Positions 5,392-9,772 of a stretch of DNA of 9,772 nucleotides are shown here, one piece after another. Under the pieces are notes generated by a model. That model was not told the DNA's origin. It did not search any database and saw only the letters and a list, made by a program, of their open reading frames with translations. A program made the translations under genes and the position numbers. Numbering within the stretch: position 1 is the first letter of the stretch; each line of letters begins with the position of its first letter. Origin of the DNA: DAOVRL01 sp964459805 (lineage in GTDB: Bacteria; Planctomycetota; Phycisphaerae; Sedimentisphaerales; Anaerobacaceae); NCBI GenBank assembly GCA_964459805.1, contig CAYWOD010000133.1, forward strand, positions 1 to 9,772. The letters run 5' to 3'.

Positions 5392-6426
5392 TTAGGCACT
5401 GGGTTTGTCGGTTTTGAGTTTTTGGAATACGGCCATTAGGAGAAGGCCGGCGATTATCAGGTATATGCTGAGGTTTTGGGCAATCGTGCCGCCTTTGTAA
5501 ACGATGTAAATTACGCGCATTGTCCAGGGTCCGTACTCAAAGGGGTTGTCGCCGCGGAGGAACTCTATAAGAAATCGCATGATTGCGTAGAGTATGAACA
5601 TCATGGCGAAGGTCTGGCCCGGTTTTGTGAGGATTCGGGCGGGTCGCTTGGAGGCGTTGGCTTTTTGGGCCCTTCGCCAGAATAGATAAAGTAAGAGGCA
5701 GCAGAGACCGCCGGCGAGAGACGAATATAGCTGAGTCGGGTGGACGGGTCGGCAGCGATATTTTCCCCCGGTGACCTCGTACTTCTGCTGGTCGGTCAAT
5801 TCATCGAGCGGTTTTGGGTACCATTTCCCATCTTGACCGGCATAGCTGAAGTATTCTTCGCGTGGCAGGTCCAAGTGTGGTTGGGGGCGATTTCTTTTGG
5901 GATCGGGATTTATCTGGCTGAGGTAAGCCAGTGAGTTGTAGGGGAAGCGGACGGCCCAGGGTAGTGTTGTGGGTCTGCCGTGACAGCATCCGTTGAGGAA
6001 GCAACCGATTCTACCGGGCACAAGCGCGAGCATCAGGCCGATAGCGAGGATGTCAAGGTATCGGCGGATGGGGAGGTTATGACGCTGAATGACGAATTTG
6101 TGAATGCAGAGGTAGCCGAATATGATGGCTATGGCGAGGATGACGCCTCCCAGAAGCTCGAGGCCTCCGTGCCAGATTGCAAAGACAGAAAGCCAGTTTC
6201 CACGGAACTGGTCGCGGTAGTGGATGACATAATGGATGCGTGCGCCCGCGACGCCGCCGATGAGGGAGTATAGTGCGGCGTTTGTGATGAGCTGTGGGTC
6301 GGGGGTGAAGCCGCGGCTCAGGCGTCTTATGAGTGTGACGGCGGCGAGGAAGCCGATGACCATCATCAGACCGTAACTCTTTACGGTTATGTGGACGAAG
6401 GGTATCTCAAACAGTTCAGGATACAT
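5392..6426 (-). CDS. lgt: Prolipoprotein diacylglyceryl transferase
   Basis: Lgt moves diacylglycerol from phosphatidylglycerol to the lipobox cysteine of prolipoproteins, the first step of lipoprotein maturation at the inner membrane. The 344-residue protein has GGVAGARIHY (57-66), HGGLELLGG (86-94), the signature PGRIGCFLNGCCHG (137-150, with the essential arginine at R139), PWAVRFP (156-162), RPVHPTQLYSS (226-236) and RFLIEFLRGD (284-293). The cysteine-rich GCFLNGCCHG form replaces the E. coli GNFIN form. It is about 50 residues longer than E. coli Lgt, mostly because of a hydrophilic insert at 168-225. The start codon (6424-6426) has no clear RBS and lies 4 bp from a heptamer array. Upstream panD runs the same way 147 bp away, so co-transcription is plausible. 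Confidence 0.93.
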   Translation of the reverse strand: MYPELFEIPFVHITVKSYGLMMVIGFLAAVTLIRRLSRGFTPDPQLITNAALYSLIGGVAGARIHYVIHYRDQFRGNWLSVFAIWHGGLELLGGVILAIAIIFGYLCIHKFVIQRHNLPIRRYLDILAIGLMLALVPGRIGCFLNGCCHGRPTTLPWAVRFPYNSLAYLSQINPDPKRNRPQPHLDLPREEYFSYAGQDGKWYPKPLDELTDQQKYEVTGGKYRCRPVHPTQLYSSLAGGLCCLLLYLFWRRAQKANASKRPARILTKPGQTFAMMFILYAIMRFLIEFLRGDNPFEYGPWTMRVIYIVYKGGTIAQNLSIYLIIAGLLLMAVFQKLKTDKPSA

Positions 6427-6429
6427 TTA

Positions 6430-6471
6430 TCGTATATCGTATTTCGTATTTCGTTTATCGTATGTCGTGTT
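6430..6471. repeat. Six tandem heptamers (TCGTATN) just upstream of lgt
   Basis: Six consecutive 7-bp units, TCGTATA, TCGTATT, TCGTATT, TCGTTTA, TCGTATG and TCGTGTT, occupy 6430-6471. They start 4 bp upstream of the lgt start codon and so form its 5' leader. Heptamer slippage changes leader length but not the reading frame. AT-rich TATACG/TACGAT units could also serve as -10-like boxes. Confidence 0.7.
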
Positions 6472-6493
6472 GCGCACCGGGCAGAAGAACTGG

Positions 6494-6513
6494 ATTCCCG
6501 CTTGCACGGGAAT
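6494..6513. repeat. ATTCCCG...CGGGAAT hairpin repeat
   Basis: ATTCCCG-CTTGCA-CGGGAAT, with TGG before and GACAG after, is the same motif class as the second hairpin of the MITE copies (GGATTCC...GGAATGAC) but without the rest of the element. It may be a remnant or a related solo repeat. Confidence 0.55.
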
Positions 6514-6540
6514 GACAGAAAGGAAGATTTCTTTCTGTCA
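6513..6540 (-). terminator. Hairpin between panD and lgt, possible attenuator or terminator
   Basis: TGACAGAAAG and CTTTCTGTCA form a perfect 10-bp inverted repeat around an 8-nt loop, 33 bp after the panD stop. There is no T-run, so it is not a classical intrinsic terminator; it may stabilise the panD mRNA end or partly separate panD from lgt. Confidence 0.4.
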
Positions 6541-6573
6541 GAAACTATTCAGGCGGTTCGCTACTTTTAGTCG

Positions 6574-6924
6574 CTATTCCTTTATTTTGTTTTTTTCGTC
6601 GAGGACGAGGACTTTTGGTTTGTGCAGTTTGGCTTCGTCGGGCGTATAAAAGCCAAACCCCATAATGATAACGATGTCCTTTTCCTCTATCAGGTGTGCG
6701 GCTGCGCCGAGAATCTCGATCCTGCCGGAGCCTGCTTCGGCGGGGACGACATAAGTCTCGAGCCTGTTGCCGTTGTTCAGATCAGCGATCAGCACCAGCT
6801 CGTAGGGCAAGATGGCGGCCGCCTCCATCAGCGCGGAGTCTATCCCAATGCTCCCAGGGTAATGGAGCTTCGTCTGGGTAACTCTTGCACGATGTAACTT
6901 GCTCTTTAGTAACTTTACAAACAT
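6574..6924 (-). CDS. panD: Aspartate 1-decarboxylase
   Basis: PanD converts L-aspartate to beta-alanine, the beta-alanine supply for pantothenate and coenzyme A; it acts in the cytosol as a tetramer. The 116-residue proenzyme self-cleaves at Gly24-Ser25 (HYPGS, 21-25), producing the pyruvoyl group from Ser25. Residues aligned with E. coli include K9, H11, Y22, R54, T57 and Y58, and the GAAAH loop (73-77). The residue before that loop, Asn72 in E. coli, is Leu here. Length is slightly shorter than E. coli (126). A strong promoter lies about 77 nt upstream. The RBS is weak (GGGGA). lgt follows on the same strand. Confidence 0.95.
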   Translation of the reverse strand: MFVKLLKSKLHRARVTQTKLHYPGSIGIDSALMEAAAILPYELVLIADLNNGNRLETYVVPAEAGSGRIEILGAAAHLIEEKDIVIIMGFGFYTPDEAKLHKPKVLVLDEKNKIKE

Positions 6925-7007
6925 AACGACCGTCTATTCCCCAAAAGCCGCGCAGGCTTCTTCATCGTCAACAAGACTTTCAATATACCGTAACAACTAC
7001 AAAGCGA

Positions 7008-7036
7008 AGTATAATATGTTACACTGGTTCTGTCAA
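7008..7036 (-). promoter_or_regulatory. Strong sigma-70 promoter for panD (and probably lgt)
   Basis: On the minus strand TTGACA (7031-7036) is followed after exactly 17 bp by TATACT (7008-7013): 6/6 and 5/6 matches at ideal spacing. Transcription would begin near 7001, giving a leader of about 77 nt before the panD ATG at 6924. Confidence 0.75.
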
Positions 7037-7050
7037 AGCCAATACTTACT

Positions 7051-7173
7051 TAGTTCCTGTTGCGGAAACAGCATTTGTCATTCCTGCGAAAGCAGGAATC
7101 CAGGTTTTTCGACATGGGCCCCTGCTTTGGCAGGGGTGACATCGCCAGTTTTGGCTTTCCGCAACAGCAACTA
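7051..7173 (-). mobile_element. MITE-like element, copy 3 (inverted, TA-flanked, 123 bp)
   Basis: TA at 7051-7052 and 7172-7173. Read on the minus strand it is the same element as copies 1 and 2 and again 123 bp. Its terminal repeats are the best preserved: GTTGCTGTTGCGGAAA against GTTCCTGTTGCGGAAA, one mismatch in 16. About 10 positions differ from copy 1; one change (CTGCCAAAGC) weakens nothing in the stem but alters the tetraloop. It lies 14 bp upstream of the -35 box of the panD promoter. Confidence 0.75.
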
Positions 7174-7286
7174 CTTACGGCGGTCTTCGGTTTTCTCGAG
7201 CCGCGCTTTTGCCGGCGTCTGGCTTATGCTCACATTATTCGCAGGCCGAAAACGCCCATTGTGGCCTTCCGGCGCTGTAGCGATCG

Positions 7287-7303
7287 CGCTGAGCAGCTCA
7301 GCG
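7287..7303 (-). terminator. Palindrome over the stop codon of the DUF1080 gene
   Basis: CGCTGAGC-A-GCTCAGCG is a perfect 17-bp palindrome that includes the TGA stop at 7298-7300. It would form a strong hairpin at the mRNA end but no T-run follows, so a terminator role is uncertain. Confidence 0.35.
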
Positions 7304-8608
7304 TTTGATCGGGATCAGGACTATGTTGCGGAACTCCTTCGGCGAGCCTTCAGACTGCAGACATATCTTGCCGGGGACTTCCTCGACCTCGGTGGCGATA
7401 TTCTGGAGGAGGCGGTTGACGTAAATTCTCAGGTCGCCCCCGTTGATATACACCTCGTAATCGTTCCACTGCCCGATGGGCTTTTCGTTCGACGGATGCA
7501 TCTTGGGGGTGTGACGGCCTCTCGTGCGAGCGGGGTCGGTTTTCATCGGGAAGCTACCGATGTTAAAGATGTCGCCCATGCTGCCGGACATACCCTGGGC
7601 CTCGATTGACTTGGGCCAGACCTTGTCGGGGCCGACCGCACGGACGAGCAAGCCGCTGTTGCCTGGCTTTATGTGCCGCATCTGCAAGCGAACGACGTAG
7701 TTCGTATAGTCTTTCTTGGTGCGGATATAGCCGCCGGGTCTGCCCGTCACAGTCATCGCGCCGTCTTTGACGGCGAAAGCGCTCTTGAGAGCATCACTGG
7801 AGAAGGTCCAGCCGGTAAGGTCCTTGCCGTTGAACAGCCGCACGGCCTTGCCGAAATTCGCGGGCAACTGCTTGATGCGGATATCCTTGAACTCGACGAC
7901 CATCGGATCGCCGGCGTGTATCTGCAGCGCAAGCACGCCCTCGCTGGCGGCGCCCCTGGTGTCCTTGGGGTCGTCGGGGTCGGTGACACGGTCGTTGTCT
8001 ATCAACTCTATCGTGGGATAGCCGTTAAGGTAGTGCAGGATGTGGTTGCCGCGTGCGATGATGGTGTACTCGTTCCAGTCCTGGTTCTTGTAGTACACGG
8101 CTTTCTTGAGTGCCTCGACGTCGGAGACCTTGCCGACGACGTTCTTTTTGCCTTTTTCATCGATAACCATCATATCACCGACGTTGACGAGCCAGCCGCG
8201 GCCTCGCTCGTGATAGAGGAAACCCACCTTGCCGGCGTTGTTCTCGATCTCGGCCTGGTAACCGGAGATGCGCCACTTATCCGGCTCCTTGCTTCGGTAC
8301 TGGATGCCGGAGTTGCCGTTCTGGATGCGGAACTTGATCTTGAGGATGAAGTTCTTGAGCTTGCCGTCGCGCCAGACGCAGAACGTGTTGCCGCGGGCGG
8401 GGTTTTCCTTTGTGGTCTGTCCGTGGATTACGCCGTCCTTTACGGACCACAGTCGGGGGTCGCCGTCCCAGCCGGTCAGGTCCCTGCCGTTGAACATGCT
8501 CACGAAGCCTCGCTCGCCGTGGCCGGCTTGATTGCCCGCAGCGGCCCGTGCCTGGGCGACGAGCAGAACAGCTAAAAACAGCATTGCAATTAGAATTGAC
8601 TTTTTCAT
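7298..8608 (-). CDS. Secreted protein with two DUF1080 (3-keto-disaccharide hydrolase-like) domains
   Basis: The start is ATG 8606-8608 because AAGGAG lies 9 nt upstream; the longer GTG at 8638 falls in a hairpin loop. The 436-residue precursor begins MKKSILIAMLFLAVLLVAQARA, a clear signal peptide cleaved near ARA/AAG. Two tandem jelly-roll domains follow: domain 1 at about 35-248 (FVSMFNGRDLTGW, LWSVKDGVIHG, NGNSGIQYRS, GYQAEI) and domain 2 at about 255-434 (AVRLFNGKDLTGW, KPGNSGLLVRA, WPKSIEAQG). Each has the family's opening F-N-G-x-D-L-x-G-W, the G-N-S-G strand and the late W-N-D/E-Y motif (178-181; 381-384). DUF1080 proteins include 3-keto-disaccharide hydrolases and act outside the cytoplasm on oxidised sugars. 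It follows the ThuA gene by 118 bp, probably in one transcript. Substrate is not determinable here. Confidence 0.88.
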   Translation of the reverse strand: MKKSILIAMLFLAVLLVAQARAAAGNQAGHGERGFVSMFNGRDLTGWDGDPRLWSVKDGVIHGQTTKENPARGNTFCVWRDGKLKNFILKIKFRIQNGNSGIQYRSKEPDKWRISGYQAEIENNAGKVGFLYHERGRGWLVNVGDMMVIDEKGKKNVVGKVSDVEALKKAVYYKNQDWNEYTIIARGNHILHYLNGYPTIELIDNDRVTDPDDPKDTRGAASEGVLALQIHAGDPMVVEFKDIRIKQLPANFGKAVRLFNGKDLTGWTFSSDALKSAFAVKDGAMTVTGRPGGYIRTKKDYTNYVVRLQMRHIKPGNSGLLVRAVGPDKVWPKSIEAQGMSGSMGDIFNIGSFPMKTDPARTRGRHTPKMHPSNEKPIGQWNDYEVYINGGDLRIYVNRLLQNIATEVEEVPGKICLQSEGSPKEFRNIVLIPIKR

Positions 8609-8617
8609 CTTTCTTGT

Positions 8618-8623
8618 CTCCTT
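8618..8623 (-). promoter_or_regulatory. Ribosome binding site fixing the DUF1080 gene start
   Basis: AAGGAG on the minus strand, 9 nt before ATG 8608. Confidence 0.65.
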
Positions 8624-8629
8624 AACTTG

Positions 8630-8647
8630 TGCCCGCACATCCGGGCA
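8630..8647 (-). promoter_or_regulatory. Hairpin just upstream of the DUF1080 RBS
   Basis: TGCCCG-GATGTG-CGGGCA (minus strand), a 6-bp GC-rich stem ending 6 nt before the RBS. It could protect a processed mRNA end or tune translation of the second gene of the ThuA-DUF1080 pair. Confidence 0.4.
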
Positions 8648-8654
8648 TCCACAT

Positions 8655-8681
8655 ATTTAGCCTGCAGTTTCACCGCAGGGC
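8655..8681. repeat. GCAGTTTCAC hairpin repeat, copy 2
   Basis: TTTAGCCTGCAGTTTCAC followed by CGCAGGG. It matches the reverse complement of 3849-3873 with only a few changes and folds the same way (CCTGC/GCAGG stem). It sits in the 118-bp gap between the ThuA and DUF1080 genes. Confidence 0.55.
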
Positions 8682-8726
8682 TCGTTTCCCTTCATTTAGC
8701 ATGATTGTCTATTCGAGACTCGATGT

Positions 8727-9446
8727 TCACTTAACGGGGTCCTTAACCTTCCGACCGGCGGCCCAGTATGCCGCGCGAACCACGAGGCGCTGGAAATGCG
8801 GATTGCTCCAGGCCTCTCGCCCGTGGCCGTTGCCCGTATAGAACATCCTGCCTTTGCCGTAGTGCGATACCCAGCTCATCGCCTGGCGCTCCTTGCCGCG
8901 ATTCATCCGCGTCAGGCACCGCATTATGGCGTTTTTGTGGTAGCTGTGGGAGTATGTCTCATCCTGAATCTCGAAGTCCTGCAGGCCCTTGGTAATCGGG
9001 TGCTCCCTGTCGTAGATATAGACGGTGTACTTGCCGCCGCCATGCCCGGCAAAACGCCCGCCGACCATCTCCCAGTAGCGGTCCGCTTTCTTGAACGAGT
9101 CGGTAGCGCTGTGGATGCCGACATACCCGCCCCCGTTGGCCACAAAGTCACAATATCCTTTTTCCTGCTCTTCGGTGAGCTGCAGTCCGGTGGTGTACTG
9201 AATCACGATATCGAACTGCTTGATTCGCTCTTTCAAATCGTCGAGGCTCTCCGTGTACGTCACATCGAAGTCCCCTGTCTTCTCAAGGATAGCCGTCAGG
9301 ATTGGCGGATTATTCTTCCAATCATGAACTCCTCCGCCTCGCAAAAACAGCACCTTGACTTTACCGTCCGCCTGCGCCGCAGCGAATACTCCCACTGCAA
9401 CCATAACCGCCAGAACCACAGTGCAAATAAAAATTCGCTTCTTCAT
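8727..9446 (-). CDS. Secreted ThuA-like (trehalose-utilisation type) protein
   Basis: The 239-residue protein starts at ATG 9444-9446, with AAAGGAG ending 6 nt upstream (9453-9459); this is preferred to the ATG at 9488. Residues 1-26 are a signal peptide (MKKRIFICTVVLAVMVAVGV, cleavage near AAAQA). The rest is a class I glutamine amidotransferase-like fold of the ThuA family: KVKVLFLRGGGVHDW (29-43), FDIVIQYTTG (78-87), NGGGYVGIHSATDSF (104-118), GGRFAGHGGG (129-138), DREHPITKGL (146-155), DETYSH (162-167) and GKGRMFYTGNGHG (197-209). The histidine in GIHS replaces the amidotransferase nucleophile position, as usual in ThuA, so it should not be a glutaminase. ThuA proteins are linked genetically to sugar use (trehalose, 3-keto sugars) but their reaction is not settled. 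Pairing with DUF1080 is common in planctomycetes. Confidence 0.88.
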   Translation of the reverse strand: MKKRIFICTVVLAVMVAVGVFAAAQADGKVKVLFLRGGGVHDWKNNPPILTAILEKTGDFDVTYTESLDDLKERIKQFDIVIQYTTGLQLTEEQEKGYCDFVANGGGYVGIHSATDSFKKADRYWEMVGGRFAGHGGGKYTVYIYDREHPITKGLQDFEIQDETYSHSYHKNAIMRCLTRMNRGKERQAMSWVSHYGKGRMFYTGNGHGREAWSNPHFQRLVVRAAYWAAGRKVKDPVK

Positions 9447-9452
9447 TTCTTG

Positions 9453-9459
9453 CTCCTTT
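9453..9459 (-). promoter_or_regulatory. Ribosome binding site fixing the ThuA start
   Basis: AAAGGAG on the minus strand, 6 nt before ATG 9446. Confidence 0.65.
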
Positions 9460-9548
9460 CTTTCACTATACCTTACCGTCATTTTCACCGAGCCATCGCC
9501 CTACATACTACCTCAAACAATCCAGTTTGCAAAGGCAATATCCACCAA

Positions 9549-9602
9549 AAATCCGTCGATTCGGTAGCCCAAGCGCCAGGATGTCAGAAATCAGTCGATT
9601 CG
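9549..9602. repeat. Imperfect 15-bp direct repeat flanking the stop of the right-edge gene
   Basis: AAATCCGTCGATTCG (9549-9563) and AAATCAGTCGATTCG (9588-9602) differ at one base and are 39 bp apart. The second encodes the final ESTDF residues of the partial gene, the first lies beyond its stop. It may be a short duplication or a pair of binding half-sites for the ThuA upstream region. Confidence 0.4.
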
Positions 9603-9772
9603 CTGATCTTCTGCAAGACGCCGGCCCTTCCAATCAGTTCGACACACATAACGCGTCCAAGGTCGTCCAGGTCCGCGACAACAACTGCCTCCGGCTCGCC
9701 GAGCAGGTTGCGGTCAAAGGCGGCGATGGTTCGTCTGCGGCGCCAAAAACGTGCAAATTCGTAATTAGTATC
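9584..9772 (-). CDS. Unrecognised protein, C-terminal 62 residues
   Basis: The frame enters from the right edge and stops at TGA 9584-9586. The visible part, with FARFWRRRRTIAAFDRNLLGE, then EAVVVADLDDLGRVMCVELIG and RAGVLQKI, looks like a folded protein end with alternating strand and basic helix, not random sequence. I do not recognise the family. It is upstream of the ThuA gene in the same direction, with 137 bp between, so it might belong to the same sugar-use cluster; the gap has no clear promoter and no terminator. Confidence 0.5.
   Translation of the reverse strand, partial: DTNYEFARFWRRRRTIAAFDRNLLGEPEAVVVADLDDLGRVMCVELIGRAGVLQKISESTDF

Larger units (their letters stand above)
6925..7297. 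other. Intergenic region with panD promoter and MITE copy 3
   Basis: This 373-bp gap has the panD leader (6925-7000), the promoter (7008-7036), the inverted MITE copy (7051-7173) and 124 bp (7174-7297) in which I see no gene. The + strand ORFs here (6899-7609 and 7060-7308) are translations of the repeat and antisense sequence. Confidence 0.65.

Noticed and set aside
7280..7287. GCGATCGC octamer (HIP1-like)
   Set aside because: This is a single occurrence; HIP1 is meaningful only when highly repeated, as in cyanobacteria.
7673..8575. 300-residue + strand ORF
   Set aside because: It lies entirely antisense to the DUF1080 gene, whose frame has clear family motifs, a signal peptide and an RBS.
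8796..9764. 322-residue + strand ORF
   Set aside because: It is antisense to the ThuA gene and the right-edge gene and shows no family motif.

Overview
The window reads as Planctomycetota chromosome, most likely class Phycisphaerae. This is inference from gene content: a secreted, Gly/Tyr-repeat fibre-like protein followed by a short secreted protein with a dockerin-like tail, a rhomboid starting MGLYDRDY, an Lgt with a GCFLNGCCHG core and a long insert, and a ThuA plus DUF1080 pair. No rRNA, tRNA, CRISPR array or transposase gene is visible.

Layout. On the + strand: the 3' end of a clan AA (retropepsin-like) aspartic protease (1-146), a poorly resolved stretch (147-449), a 30-codon ORF with a strong ribosome binding site (450-542), and a two-gene secreted-protein operon. 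The operon's first gene (signal peptide from 555, body 782-3397) is split by an apparent 5-bp near-duplication. Its second gene (3394-3840) overlaps the first by 4 bp. Everything from 4142 rightward is on the minus strand: rhomboid protease (4142-5020), lgt (5392-6426), panD (6574-6924), a double-DUF1080 secreted protein (7298-8608), a secreted ThuA-like protein (8727-9446), and the C-terminus of an unrecognised protein (9584-9772).

The most striking non-coding structure is a family of three intergenic elements at 3874-3996, 5247-5369 and 7051-7173 (the last inverted). Each is exactly 123 bp including a TA at each end, with terminal inverted repeats and two internal hairpins. Any two copies differ at about 10 positions. 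This is the architecture of a TA-targeting miniature inverted-repeat element (MITE). The internal hairpins belong to the widespread repeat whose chance translation is SFLRKQESR. Other repeat debris lies nearby: a DPERSRG-type repeat inside the fibre gene's signal peptide, a TTTAGCC-GCAGTTTCAC hairpin family, a heptamer tandem array just upstream of lgt, and a palindrome inside the fibre gene's last codons.

How the genes work together: panD and lgt probably share a strong promoter (TTGACA-17-TATACT at 7008-7036), and one MITE sits just upstream of its -35 box. ThuA and DUF1080 are probably one transcript for extracytoplasmic carbohydrate breakdown. The fibre protein and its small partner form a translationally coupled pair that is probably surface-exposed or secreted; their function is not known.
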